DNA from: Casuarius casuarius
Taxonomy: Eukaryota > Chordata > Aves > Casuariiformes > Casuariidae
Direction of reading: 5' to 3'
Assembly: GCA_003342895.1 (NCBI GenBank)
Contig: PTFA01000082.1
Location: 3,274,882 to 3,338,881, forward strand
Length of the DNA stretch: 64,000 bases
Positions 36,701 to 49,760 of this stretch are shown one piece after another. Under the pieces are notes generated by a model. The model ran no database searches. It was not told where the DNA came from and saw only the letters and a list, made by a program, of their open reading frames with translations. Made by a program: the position numbers and the translations under genes. How positions within the stretch are numbered: position 1 is the stretch's first letter; each line of letters begins with the position of its first letter.

Positions 36701-38929
36701 AATTATTATGTTTTTTTAAAAGGGTCACCAAAATCTTCTCACACTTCGCTAAGTCATTTTGATTTTGCAGTAGCAGACCATATCCACTATTACTAGAATC
36801 TCCTCTCCTTTTTCACAATTTGGTCATTTTGTCCCATCTGAAAAGAAAAAACAAGGTGGGGGAATCCAGGCTCCTGGGAAATACAGAGTTAACGTAACCC
36901 AGGCTTGTTGCCATGAATAGGAAATAGCGTAACCCTGCAGTCAATTTGCCTAATTGATTAGAAGCCTGATTGCATCCCTGAGGGGCTAGATCCCCTGAAG
37001 GGGCATGCATGCACAGGCTGCAAGGCAGCTTAGCAGAAGGGGAATCTTTGGTGTTTCTGGAGCCCAGGCTGTGAACCACTTCTGGAACAGAGCTCATATC
37101 CATCTCTAGCATGCTGTCAAACGCAAAACCAGCTTGTGGATTTGAGAAGAGGGGGCCAGCAAGGGAATCCAACCACATCCTACACCCAACTGCCTGGGAA
37201 TGAGCAGTGCTGTGAGGCCCAGCTGGCACAGCAGGCAGCCTGCCTGAGAGGATGCTCAGCCCCCTGCAGGGAGATTGCAAGGCTCTCCAGCAGAAGAAAT
37301 GTTGTTTTGCCCAGCCCAAACATTCCCCATCTCTAAACAGTAAACCACAGAAAACAGTTCACTTCTTTAGTCCTTTCTTCACTTCCACTTCTCAGGAGTA
37401 AGAACCAGAAATGCCCTGAATGGCAGAAATCCTAAAGCTTGGCAAGCTCCCCNGAGAGTCAGAAACAACAGAAGTGGCTCTGTAGTTCCCTAATCAGCTT
37501 AGTAAAGTTGATTTGTGAAACCCAGTGGCAGGAAGCAGTTTATAGTACAGTAACTCAGCCTATTGTCTGTGCTTTTTCAGCTTGGCTTCATTACTATTAC
37601 CATGATAAAGACCAGCAGTTTTTTTCTATTTCCTTTTTACCCCTTCAAGTCTCTACTTGCTCTTGACTTTTCTGAATTTCACTTTGATACTTTGACACCT
37701 TGGTTGTTCTCCCAGACAGATATAATTACAAGAGCTCAAATAAACCTTGTTTGCCGGCGCTAGTGGGTTTTTTTTTTTTTTTTGAGGGAATAAAGAGAAA
37801 CTATGGGCAACAAAGAGATATCATGAAGATTTACTGGGAGAACTCACCTCCTCCTGAGTTTGGAGCAACTCTTTGGGTCTTTTCTGCAGTTCAGAGAGCC
37901 TAGAAAACTGCAACTGTGGTACAAAATCCAACATTCAGGTTTAGCATAAAACAGAAATAGCAAATAGTAAGTCCAACAGGATAAATATAGATTGCAGCTT
38001 GCCTATTATGTTTCAGTGTGCGGTGCTCCACAACCTTGCAATTCTTGCCTTGGGAAAGAATTTGGCAACAGTTTAAATTTAAAAGGGAAGAAATGCCTGT
38101 GTGAAGGCTCATTTAAAGCATCGCACTGTGAAACAGTATGGTGGCTTACAGTCTGCTACAGCACTTGTTCCAAGCTGATGTGAAGGAAAATGCCACCTAT
38201 TTTTTCATATCTCCACTATTTGCCTGAATGCCTGAACAGTTTTCTAATGAAATACAACCTGCTCCTTTTAACTTGTGGGACTTGGTGATTCCAAGTTACT
38301 ATGGCTGCAAGGTAGCAAAAAAATAATAAATGTATCTGTAGAACCCCTTATGAAAAGTAATATGCCTGATGCAGACATCACAGAACTCTATCCTGCTCTC
38401 CTGAGAGGAGAAAGTGAATCACAAATTTAGTTATTGTTCTCTTGAGAGTAGCTTAAGGAGATTCTCCTTTACGTCAGTACAAGAAAAGGCAGCCAGCTGC
38501 TGAGGGCAACACACTCATTACCCAATCTCTAATCCACAGTGAAAAGAACTAATGGGGGTAGGGGCTTGTACTCTGGTGACATTCACAAACCACTTGGATC
38601 TAAGATGCATGGGAAAAGCAAGCCTAGTCTCAACAGAGTAATTATTTCTCTTATCTCCAGTTCAATGTCTAGTTCAGTCACTACCACATTATTAGGAAGT
38701 GGGGCTGTAATTCCACAGGAAGATATATCTTGTTGCTTTTTATCCTGTNATTACTTCCCAATTCCATCTTTTTTCTAGGCCTCAAGTCCATGTACATCCA
38801 TACACTTCACCAACATAGCTCCTGATTTAGTATTCTAAGGGCCACTATTAGAACCACTAAACATAGCATTAGTCCTTTCAACAAAATATATTACTTTATA
38901 TTCCTCCCAAATGAATCTTAGAGGCCATA

Positions 38930-39760
38930 ATACATCAGCCAGTGACCTGGATGACAGAATAGTGGATGCATTTATTAAATCTGCAGATGATACCAAGTGG
39001 GGAGAGGTGGAAACTGGGCTTAGAATTCACAAAGTGATCTTGACAAATTGGAAGTGTGCTCTGAGGAAGTGGCAGCCTATCCAGCACAGACAAATGCAAG
39101 ACAATGCACATAAGCAAGAATAATCCACTGCACAAAGATAGGATATAAAAGAGCTGGCTAAAGCATGAGTTCTAGAAAAAAGAAAGATGAGGGGCTACAG
39201 GGGACTGCAAGTTTAGCTAGCCCAAATGCTGCAGCAGGAACTATAAACCTAAGCTCAGCCTGGAAACCACAAAATGTAATCACTCCATTATATGCTGCAT
39301 TATAGCTTCAAGGGGATACTGTGTCCAGCTGTGGGGGAGGCACGTCCAGAAGGATACAGAAGAATTGAAGAGAACAATGAACAAAGGTCTAGAAAGTGCA
39401 GTTAATCAAAATGGTGTTTTAGCTTAAGAAGAAAAGACTGAAGGGTACCTTCTGATACGGCAAACCTGCAAGAAGCAGATTATAATTTATCTGTTTATTA
39501 GTTATTCCATGGTGGAAAATGGAAAAAGGAATGGGCTTAAATTGCTAGAAGAAAGTTAAGGTTCCATGTTAAGAAAAACTTTTTAATATTAAGAAGAGGG
39601 GAGATCTAGACTAGTTTAACAAGGATAGCAGGTCTCCGAGAGAAAAACTTAGACAAATATCTGTCAGGAATAAATAGGTGTATCCTAGGCTGCGTTGGAC
39701 AGAGGCATGGATTAGATTATCTCTTCAGGTTATTTCAGTAAACCTAGAAGTTTTGCAGTT
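38930..39760 (+). repeat. Degenerate CR1-type LINE remnant
   Basis: Plus-strand sequence follows the 3' part of CR1-type LINEs at several points: gtgacctggatgacagaata, ctgcagatgataccaagtgg, tatccagcacagacaaatgc, atactgtgtccagctgtggg, gggcttaaattgctagaaga, ttaagaaaaacttttt and a closing ggattagattatctctt. The translated fragment SADDTKWGEVETG recalls the FADDTK block of CR1 reverse transcriptase. Many indels and stops show an old, dead copy. Confidence 0.75.
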
Positions 39761-40423
39761 AATACCATTTTCTGAGATCCTCATCTCTCCCCAAAAATGT
39801 ACAGATTTTGCCAATGTTTTCATAAAAATAAAACAAAAAACTTGTGAGCTAAGCTACCAATTCACCCATAATCCGTCATCCTCTACAAAAAGTTATGTGT
39901 TCATAATATTTTATTGTAATATTATATCAGGATGCAAATTTTGCCTGATGCTTACTAAGCAAAGAGAGCAACAACCCAAAAACACTAGATACATTTCTAA
40001 GGCCATTAATCTATACAAATGACTTATAAAAACACCATGAGGTCTGTTTACACCACCTGATCTTAAAAAAATAAAATCAACACTCTTATATTGTGAGACA
40101 TATCACCTCTAGAGAACCAGTTGTCTGCATGCTCTCATGTATGCTTTCTGTTAACGCATACGCCTAGAGACAGAAAAACACTAAAGAATGACAGGCAGAT
40201 ATATTATTCTCTATTAAAGCCTTCTGGAGAAATAAAGCAATTAATAAACTAATTTACATAAATAATTTTACCTATGATGTACAAAATTATGTATTTCAAT
40301 TATAGTTCATAAATATGAGTTAAAGCATTCTTTTTAATTTGCTGTTTAAAAACCATCATCTGAAAAACATCAAAAGAAAAGACAGACTGGGAAATATTTT
40401 TAAATTAATGTTATTCAAACTAC

Positions 40424-40673
40424 CTGTGTACAACACGCACGCTTTTGTGCATCCTTTTGCCCTTTTTTGAAGTTTTTAAAACCCATTCAGCTCCTGTATA
40501 AAAATGAAACATTTCTGCTGGCTTCAGTGGATTTATACCAATATCCAGTGTGACTTTTTCCTTTTTTTTTTTCAAGTAAAGGACAGCCTCAGGCCTACTG
40601 CAGTTACAAATCGCTATGAAGTTTTTCATCACTGATACTGCACCCTTGGACTTTACTATGAGATCACTCCTGA
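40424..40673 (-). CDS. Candidate 250-bp coding exon, unrecognised
   Basis: Acceptor cctactgtcctgctgtgcag has a good pyrimidine context; donor GTAGTT at 40418-40423 is fair. The exon is open for 82 codons: RSDLIVKSKGAVSVMKNFIA, a Lys run (YLKKKKEKVTLDIG), and a basic end (KTSKKGKRMHKSVRVVH). The same frame stays open beyond the acceptor for another 45 or so codons, so the exon could be longer or the frame could be chance. Outgoing phase agrees with the 61-bp exon at 31445-31505. No domain is recognised. Confidence 0.25.
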
Positions 40674-43600
40674 CTGCACAGCAGGACAGTAGGTCATTTC
40701 GTTGCTGNTTTTTTTTAATCTGATAGTATTTTTGCAGCTCTAATAAATGCCCAAATAAATTTTCCCAGGCTTGAGCAATACTGGATGTAATCAGTTGTCT
40801 GTATGGTCTTTTAAGCATCTCATATCACTTCTTAACNTGGCAGACAGCTCATTCAGATAGCTCTGAATTATTAAAGTGCTATATTTATTATTAAAATTAT
40901 CAGTTACAACATATTTTGCATCTGCTTTCTGAGAGGATCAGAAGCACTTCAAAATATATTTTGGTTTCCTTTTTTCTTTTCAATTTCAGTCTTCCATTTG
41001 GAGTACTGACTACGTATGAAGTAGAATACCTTTGCCAAATTTGCAGCAGAAATATAAGATATTTTGAATTTTTAAGTCTCTTAACACCTACCATGAGATA
41101 TCACTATAGTTGTATAGGTAAGCATATGCAAATAATTTGAATCCCCCTTACAAGAAACACTTGTTTTATTTCCCTATATGGGCACAAATAGATTTCCTTA
41201 TGCTTAAAGTGTGCTTAAGTGCAACTCTTTTTAGTCAGAAAGTACATCTTAGAAAAAGCACTCCTATGTTTAAGGATCTGACCCTAACATAGACTTTTAG
41301 CATCAGTGTACTTACTCTTGATTTACAATCTTGTAAATTTAATGCTTGTAAATCCTACATGCATGAACAACTGCTGTTTCTATTTTCTCTTTATCCTTTT
41401 CCCTAAACACACTTTAATGTGAATAGAAAGCGCACAGAACATACTAGTCCCAAATTAACTTTTGGCCTCTTGAAGACGCATGACAGGTTGGTCCCTGTAG
41501 TGACTGCAATTCTTCTACATAATCCTTCAGATTAGGCTTTCAGCTACAGTACAGAAAATCAAAAGCAACTTCCTCAAGCTAAGATATTGAGCAAAAGTTA
41601 ACACTATATAAATTAATTCAAAAAAAAAAATCTACCTATGGTATGGTTGGTATGGTTGCTATGGGAATCGTAACTATGAGTTTCCTGGCTAGTGTGTGAC
41701 CAAAATTGTAACTTTTAACACTGCATTAATGTGGTTTTTCACACTTGAAAGACAGAGTTAACTTTAGTTCAGGGATTCCCAAATGGAATAAACTCTTTCC
41801 CCTGACATTCATGCTCGTATGTTAAACTCAAACAAAAAAAGGTTTTTAAAAAAAAAAAAAGAGAAAAGAATAGCTATATAGAGATGAAACCATATATTTT
41901 GCTTACAGTATTACCTTCAGTATTTCCAAACTCCCCGCCCTTTACATTCAAACTGGTGGCCAATAGCTCAATGTACCTGAGACAGCTAATTAAAAAAAGG
42001 AAGTGGTCAAAGTCATGCCTTTTTGTAGACTTCAAAGGTGATCCCTCTCCTTCCTCCTCTTTACATTTTACTGTCTGGCTTTCTGCCCATCCTGCAGCTG
42101 TTGGCTGAGCCTGTGTTTCATGGCGTCAAACCTGCCTCCTCACGGTCCATAAAGTTACAGCAGGGATCGTGATATGCAGGTGTGGAAAAGAGGGAAGTGC
42201 AAGATGGGCCCGTTAATGATTTTTCTGACACCCCATGCTGAGCTGCTGAAGAAAGAGAGCAGCTCGCAGAAGGCAAGTGACTCTTTGTTTGCAAAGGTAT
42301 TCAAGGCCATATTACTTCTCCCACAGCAAAGGTGTTGGGTTTTCACTTTAAGGGCTGTTTACAGAAATGATTCACCTTTTATACAGCTTTTAAAAAATGC
42401 TTTGAGGCTTTAATTGGACACAAGAGTTGCATCACACCAGTACGAAAACTCTTACTTTTCATTTAACCTCCCATTAAATCATTCAATGATTTTATTCAAT
42501 GATAGGCAGCCAGTTCCAATTATGTGAACTTAAGAAAGGAAAACAAGAGTCGTATCATTTGGGGTTGGCTTATGTCACAAACTTTAATCTGGAATTCCTG
42601 CACCTATTTACATTTGGACAATGAAGGCAGAGGGGATCGACTGCTGGAAAAAAAACAGGACAAAGCACAACAATTTGCCGTTCTTCTTGAAATAACTAAA
42701 CAATTTAATAAGTAATATCTAAAACTCTTAGTTCATAAAAGTCTTCTTTATTTTAAACATTGCTCAAGCCATTGCCTGAGCTGCACCCAATGGATCTGCA
42801 CGCTCACCAAGAACAACTTTAAACAACTCCAGCTCAAGATTCTCCAAAAGAGGTGCCTGAAATTAATTGCCTACAGGCAACACTTTTGAGAGTGCACAGA
42901 TGACATAGGGTATTCTGTGCCATTCAGAATCAATGGGGTTTAAACTTGCAGATCACCCAAACACTGAAACATGGCCTAGTTTTAACAAAGTATTTAGTGC
43001 CCCAACCTGCTACTGAGGTTAGAGCCTGAACAGTTGCAGTTGGGCTTAAAACTCCATTCCCAGGCCCATAGCTGGGTATGGGACATTCAGCACTTCTGCA
43101 ACCTTTAAGTCCTATGTCCCCTAGCACCCTAATCTTTAGGCATCTCTTTTTTTAACTCAGGCCCTTTGCATCAGCATTTTAAAACTGGGCAGTATTTTGG
43201 TGCTAATGATGAGCAAGCAGTGGAGGGAAGCAGGAGTGAGCAACATATTGTGAGGGGATAGAAACTTTAAGAGGAAATACTCAAGCAGACAAGTGGAGAC
43301 TGCACTATGTCATCTCTACTGCTCATCTGTATGTCATCTATTTACTTCAAAAGTTTAGCAATCTGTAAGACTGCTGATCTGTAAGAGAGCTACACTTTTT
43401 AATTCTACAGCTCCTAACAGTATAGTTAGTGTTGCTGGGCACTGGCCAAAGCTCAAAGATGCAAGCCTAGTTCTGGACCTTCATATCTGTCTGGAACTAC
43501 AGGATGGATATGCCCCCTATGGCAAGTAGCAATAGATGAATTTCAGGTAACCATAGTGCACATATATATTTTTTCCCAATACTGTATTTCCTCCAAACAA

Positions 43601-46600
43601 CCATTTCTGATACAGCAGTTCCCAGAAACTTAAAGCAGGATTGGGAGCAATCACAAACCTGAAGTGTGCCAGCCATAGATGAGCCAGAACCAGGAGCATC
43701 CTGCCACTGCTATCACTCTAACATTCGCTTGCGCTACTGAGTGGCAACTAGAGTTATAAAATAGCAGGAAATTCTTTAAGAAAGGTCCGTATGGATGAGA
43801 ATAGAGCTTGCAGTCTGCAACATTGAAGAATGCAGCTTGGTTTCCTTTGTGCCCGTAGTTAAAACCTATTTAGAATTGTCATGGTAAGGCTTTGCTGGAA
43901 GGAGGATCTGCATCAGGCGCACCTTCCAAGGAGCTTTAGGGAATGAAGTGCATGTGTTTCATGATGCTCCTAAATCCAGTTCTGACAAGAGAAATTCAAG
44001 GGAACTCTGTACATGTAAGATGCTGTCTTTCCTCTTTTCCAGTGACAGTTGTGGAAACTGTGCCAGTACCTTCAGCACATAAATATAACACACGCTGCTC
44101 ATCCCAGGACTCCACAAAGATGAGTTTGTAATCAAAAAGCAACCAAACAAAATGAAACTCAAAACCTAACTCAGGAAAAGAACTGTCTGAAAGTACCCAT
44201 GTAGAGCAGTGAAATTGAGAAAGAGACATAGTGAAGGTAACAACTCCATATATTTTTGCTAGAAATTTGTTTCCTAGCTGTCAGAAGGAAGAGTAAGGCA
44301 AGCTCATGAATAACTCCTTTCGCTGGTTCCCTCGACCACCAGACTAATCTTTGCTTATCCATCCTGCAGCAATCTGAAATGACCTCCCCCTTCTGTTTGA
44401 GTGGATACATTTTAACAGCAAAGTGTGAGAAACAAGATCTTTTGAACTCAGCAAAATCTCAGCATGCTCTGTGTGTACTCACAAGCCACCTGATTACATG
44501 AACTGGCCTTTCTCATCATGTCTGTGATATCCAAAAATGTCTTCCCAAACATATTTTATATGATGCATGAAATCTACTCTGTCATCAGCTTTCCAAGAAA
44601 GAAGTTCTGATCTTGCAACTCTGGAGTGCCATGAGCCACGCTTAGCGACTGCATAGCAAAATAAGAAATGCAAGTTAGAAACTGAAAAGCAGAGGGAGAT
44701 TGTACTTGGTGGGTGGGTGCTACAGAATGCTACGGTAAATTATGTGCTCTGCCACACATCTCATCAATGGCCCTAGGCATGTGACACAGTCTTTTTGCAC
44801 CAGAACTCCTCTCTGGTGGGACAGCAGTACAATCCCCATCTCACAATGAGGGGCTGCAATGAAACAAACATACAATGATCAGGATTACGATGTGCTCAAA
44901 TATTAAAATAATTGAGGCAATAGATTTACCTCAGATTAATTTTCAGGTTCTGCTTTTTTCTCTAGAAATCTGTAAGTCTCTTTATTTTGAGATTTCAAAA
45001 CTTTTTTTTCTGGGTACTGGAAGCAACAGTGAGAGCCACAAGCAACATCTTGTTTGTTGCTGCACCACAGTCCCCTTTGAAATGCCTCAGATCACAGTCT
45101 GGGAAAAGCCGACTACAAGCCTCAAGGAGTAAGCATCTCACTGCGTCACCTCCAGGTGTGCTCACCCATCCTCCGTGGGCATTTAAGGATGCTGCCTGGG
45201 CTCAGCTGCTGAGCACCCCACTGGAGCTGCTCTTTCAAGCTCGCTCTGCCACCGCCAGCTCTGCCTTCCTCATCCCACGTAGGGGCAGCAGCAACTGCAG
45301 CTCCCAGCCACATGCCACTCTGAGATGACTTGTATACCACCAGTGACATGTACCACAGCAGGGCACCTCCTGCCTTATTCANTTCTATAGGCTGCTTAAA
45401 ATGCATATGCCTTCTGCATAATGGTTATCTACATTGGGTGCTTGCAGAATAATTTTTGCAGACCACTGTTGCCATTTCCACTCAGTATCAGGGTACTTGT
45501 AGAGTATGTTTTGATTTAAGTAAGTACCTCTGTGATATCAAACTCTGATTTCTGCCAGTTCATTCACGTTTGTCCAACATTTAATCAATTATGTTATTAT
45601 GACATGGTCCTTCTTAGTTTCAAATGGGCTGGCTATCAAAGACTTCAACCCTAAGACTGTATGAGACACAGCACAGTGCAGTGCAAGTTCAAACTCACCA
45701 GGCTATTTGAACCTGGATGGAGCATAAGGCTAGCTAGGCTATCCTGCTTCTCATACGACCACTATCTTAGAGAACAAAAAGTTTGTAGTACACATTGATT
45801 TTCCCAGATTTGTTTGCACACATTTTCAATTAAAAATATTAGTATCTTGATTTTTTTTCTTGAATTCTGATTGACCAGCTTATAATAAATGTAACAAGTA
45901 TATGCCTACAGCCAAGTCTATGCGCTTTTATTTTTAATTTGGAATATCGTTTTAAAACTCTTAACAATTTCAAAACTATCAAAATGCTTAAGGTATATGA
46001 AATTTAAAAGCAATAAAACACACTGTGAAAACCAGTGGGGTTCAAACAAGTTATAAATGCTTCCCACTTCTTCATTTCCCTTTTTTCAGTCAATTCTAAT
46101 TGAAGAAACACTGGAGAACATTAAAACTCCATAAATCCGTTCTAATATGAGAATGGCTAAATCTCGTCTGATCTGGCTAACCCAGAGAAATGTGTGGGAG
46201 GAATGCTGAGGAAATGGGTAGAGTGAGAAGTGAAACTGCAAGACCTTGAGAGTGTGAACAAAGAGAACAAGGACTCCCAGGCACAATGAGAAAAAGTGTG
46301 ACTGTCCTGACAGATGAATGAAGAAAATCTGTAAAAAACAGGGTTTACTTTGTGCTACAATACCCCCAATACTATTCCAAAGAGTAGCTTTTTAGCTATG
46401 TTCCCACGGCCCAGTTCAGACAATTTCATCATCTTGCCTAAATTCACCTTGTTATTCCAAATAATGTCCCATGAGTGTATTTCAATATGCACTTGGCACA
46501 AATACAACACCAGATATGACCACATTTCAGGGGATATCCAACCAACTGGAAGCTCAGAGGCTCAGTGTTTGAAAAATGTTACATCTAAGAATCTTGAAAA

Positions 46601-48604
46601 GCAAATAGCACAGCTCCACATCATTAGTAAGAAGCTGAGGTTCTTATTGCTGTTGTCAACAACTGCAGTCTCTACACATTAGACAAACCACATGACCACG
46701 TTTGAGTCTCCAAGTTGAGCTGTGTTTTAAAACAATAATTAATGCTGTTCATTTTTCTCTTGGCTAAAAAAATAGACTTTTGTTTCTCTAATGCAAGGGT
46801 AAGTTTTTCTGAGGCATTTTCTACTATATGGTAGAACACAAAGGTCCTTCAGATACAGTATAGAGAAATAACATGAAGTAATGGGAGGGAAACAAAGTAA
46901 ATTACAAAAACCCAACAGCACAATCTGGTCCTTAATTCTGAAGCCCCAATATTGACAATTGTTCCAAGCTGGCACACTTCAGCGCTGCCCCAAAGCCCTC
47001 ACTCACATAATTCTTCTCTGGTGCTAAATGGAGTAGAGAAACAATTTCTGAAGCACATGTGATTTTTCAGGCTCTGGAATAATATCATGGTGGGGAAGGG
47101 GAGAAGCAGTCTACTCCCTAAAACATTTTTAGTGAAGAATTAGAAGGGTTGTTGGAAGACTTGATCACTTACTCTCAGTTAGCATTGAAATTTAAAATAT
47201 TAACACTCTTATTTTCTTTTCTGCTCCTGACTGAAGTTAGCCACCTTTTTCTGTCAGTAGCATATATGATTTGTTTATAGTAGTTCCTATAGAGTAATAA
47301 TTGTTTTTAATATTCCAGAAGGAGCTGTCACTCTCTCAGGTTGGCCAAAAGATGGACACTCAGAGTGTAAGTGAAGGGAAACAATACTCTAACACTTGCC
47401 TTTGAGACCCCCTCTGATCAGAGCAGCAGGAGTGGACTAGTAGGATGGCTGTGGTGTGGGCTCTCTGGATCTCTCTCTCTCTGGGCTCACTGCTCAGGAA
47501 ACCTGTGCAGTGCTGAGGCAGCAACACACAGGCCACAGCGGAGGAGAGGAAAAATAGCTGAGGATGTTACAAGAGCAAGGCAATTTAAAATATAGCAATG
47601 GAGAACAAAAGCTTTGGAGTTGAGAAAAGATGTGGATCCAGTGAGAGATCCTCCCATGGGAGTGACACAACTAAATCAACAGGCCAAGAGATGATTTTAG
47701 TTCTTATGCTCTAAAGAATGGAAGTATCTGTCCTTGCACAGGCTAAAGTTCATTATAATAATCAAGGTGGGACAAAATGCAGGCCTGAACAAGGGGCCAG
47801 TGGAACAAAGAGATGATATTCAGGAAAAGTCCTCTCGACATCTACTTACTGGAGGGAAAAACAAAAAATGTACTGTTTCATCCTCAGCAGCAAAGAAGAA
47901 GGAGGACAGCCACATTTTTAAACCAATATACGCTTTGCATTTAGAAGTACTGATACATATCTATATTTCACTGGGAAGCAGTAAAAATGGGAATTTCTTT
48001 GGAAGGCCTGAAGGAGGGGGAGCAGCAATGTCACTGGCTGAAAGCCCTCCTTATGTGCACAGCACGGGCAAGATCTTCACAATTCAAGNGAAACATTAGT
48101 CTCACACTGTACAGGCCTGGACTTCCTCTCTTATACCTTATGCGCATATGAATGAAGTATGATTAAAGCCAGAAATTGGGCTTTGAATGACCTAGTAAGA
48201 TTTTTTAATTTAGAAAAGACGAATGACAGAGGTATTGAAATTAGGACTTTTTTTTTAGAAAAAAAGATAGTTATAACAGAATTGCCACTTTAACAGGTGG
48301 GGATCCACAACTCATCAACATTTTCCCTTTTAGTTAGATAACTTCACTGCAGAAAAATCAGCTAAGAGCTTTGAAGCCAAACCAAACCACCCGCTAACTT
48401 ATGAGTAAGTCTGCATCAAAATGGGTACCAAGCGTGACTCCAGTAAGGCCACAAGAAGCACCACAGACAAACGTGGCCTTTATTCCATACATTCAGCTTA
48501 GTAATTTTACAGAGAACATCAGCTGAAAGGACCCAGCAAGGGCCGGGATTTTCACACTTACCTTAGAAAATATTTGCTCAGTTTCTTTTTGGGACTTTGT
48601 GTGT
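40674..48604. other. Intergenic or intronic, candidate distal regulatory DNA
   Basis: No gene recognised. Holds the forkhead/T-box motif cluster at 42.18-42.38 kb. The 113- and 121-codon plus-strand frames at 44987-45328 and 47734-48099 have no domain, start context or splice support that I can see. Confidence 0.5.
42178..42377. promoter_or_regulatory. Candidate notochord enhancer: forkhead and T-box motif cluster
   Basis: Within 200 bases lie AGGTGTGG (42178-42185), tttgtttgcaaa (42284-42295, a forkhead motif), AGGTGTTG (42330-42337), a perfect forkhead TGTTTAC (42356-42362) and TCACCT (42372-42377, T-box half-site on minus). The segment is about 35 kb upstream of the TBXT start. In mouse a notochord enhancer bound by Brachyury and FOXA2 lies at a similar distance upstream of T (established knowledge from memory). 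The plus strand also stays open for 79 codons across it, a point against reading it as fast-drifting DNA, but there is no gene evidence. Enhancer function is inference. Confidence 0.4.
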
Positions 48605-48663
48605 TTACTTGGATGATGAAGTGGAGGTTGGCAGCACACTGATCCTGACATATTGGCTGAGCT
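48605..48663 (-). CDS. Candidate third exon with stop; alternative frame reads on
   Basis: Acceptor ttcttctgctgcccacag is strong and the intron to the preceding exon is only 179 bases. In the incoming phase it reads E-LSQYVRISVLPTSTSSSK and stops at TAA (48605-48607), completing a 139-residue model. The exon itself continues to a strong donor AAG/GTAAGTG (48556-48561), 43 bases past the stop. In another frame the whole 102-bp exon (48562-48663) is open (from SSANMSGSVCCQ to TEQIFSK), so it may instead be an internal exon of a longer transcript. Confidence 0.28.
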
Positions 48664-48842
48664 CTGTGGGCAGCAGAAGAAAAAAAAGTCAGAAGGATGT
48701 GCTTTCTAAGTGGGATATTCAACTAAAAGCCCACTAATTATCTCATTAGGGTGTATTTGCCCCTTCATGTGCCATCTTAAAATGCCTCTTCACCTGAAAA
48801 AAAGGTAACTAACTTAATGAGCAGGACTGTTTTACAACTTAC

Positions 48843-49012
48843 CCAGATCAAACTCCATTTCATTGAAAGAAAAAAGACGGCTGAACAGGACCACCTTCCA
48901 GTTTTTCTGTCCTTCACATCTTTCCTCATGCAATATTTTCTTTCCATTGGGCTGGATTCTGATCTCATTTACATCAGAATAGATANAGAATAAATGTTTC
49001 AGTGGAACAGGT
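48843..49012 (-). CDS. Candidate second exon of three-exon model
   Basis: 170 bp with acceptor ttatgcccatgttaatctag and a strong donor G/GTAAGT (48837-48842). It encodes 56 residues (one unknown from an N at 48986): PVPLKHLF, then IYSDVNEIRIQPNGKKILHE, ERCEGQKNWKVVLFSRLFSF and NEMEFDL. The residue mix with alternating hydrophobics suggests beta structure, but no family is recognised. A second frame is also open, so openness alone is weak evidence. Confidence 0.3.
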
Positions 49013-49569
49013 CTAGATTAACATGGGCATAACTGAAGCAGCCTTTTCACAATCTCTCAAGTAGAAATTATTGGCAAAAGGAGGTCCTACCCCCTCCTGC
49101 TAGTACTTGTACGACCATGCAGTGAGTCATATCAGGAAACCAGCTCAAAATTAACCTGAAGAAAAAAAAGCAGCAGGGGGAATATGACTTTTCTCCAGAT
49201 TAGCACTGGATGTGACTCCCCACATGGGCTGCATGAGTTCCAGTGACAGCACAAGCAGGGGTGGGCAGGGGGCGACACCTTCACTTCACAAGCAGCACAC
49301 ATTTACATGAATCCAAAATTATTGTGAAATCACAGTCCTGGCCCAGGTAGCAATTGAGGGAAGCAAACTAGCAGAAAGAACAAAGAAACACTACAAAGAA
49401 AAAAGAAAAGTGAGAATTTTTAAGCTCTCTGAACTAGCTCACTTTGGTGTCAGACAAGCACAAGCAGGAGACCAAGCACAGCAAGGGAGAGGAGCAGGAC
49501 TTGGCATAGCTGTTATAATAGGCAATAGCTGTTAGATCTGCTTAGCTGTAACACCAGACTATCCCATAC

Positions 49570-49760
49570 AGCATCTGTGGTAAGCTGGTAAAAAAGCCCC
49601 AAAAATCCCCAAATGATTTTTCGTTACTGGCTAGGAAATTACACTGCTTCTCTCTGACATGTTTCATAAAGGGTAGGTACGCATCAAGATAAAGATCTGG
49701 TTCAGGGGCCAAGAAAGCACCAGGGCTTGGAAACACAGATTTAAAGTCTTGGCAGGCCAT
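49570..49760 (-). CDS. Candidate first coding exon of compact three-exon model
   Basis: ATG at 49758-49760 in a good start context (aacATGg) opens 63 codons (MACQDFKSVFPSPGAFLAPE ... DLYLDAYLPFMKHVREKQC ... FGDFWGFFTSLPQM) to a GTATGG donor at 49564-49569, leaving two bases. These join in phase to the exon at 48843-49012. An acceptor-like site (cttcttctaacttgaaag) precedes the ATG by 8 bases, so more exons could lie upstream. I do not recognise the protein. A chance frame remains likely. Confidence 0.25.

Larger units (their letters stand above)
31506..40423. other. Intergenic or intronic, no gene recognised
   Basis: AT-rich DNA with a CA microsatellite (33685-33708), one CR1-type LINE remnant (about 38930-39760), a T run near 37770 and a locally GC-richer patch at 36.8-37.3 kb that carries a 168-codon minus-strand frame without splice or domain support. 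A minus-strand frame at 32718-32903 follows a weak acceptor but ends in a stop without a downstream donor. I call none of these genes. Confidence 0.5.

Noticed and set aside
36813..37319. 168-codon minus-strand frame
   Set aside because: The longest gap-free frame in the window, but it lies in a GC-richer patch, shows no domain or repeats, and has no acceptor/donor pair enclosing it. A strong acceptor near its end leads to a frame that stops after 14 codons.
42900..43180. Possible old interspersed repeat (wording like caccctaatctttaggcat)
   Set aside because: Resembles worn sauropsid repeats only loosely; no boundaries or terminal features could be defined by eye.
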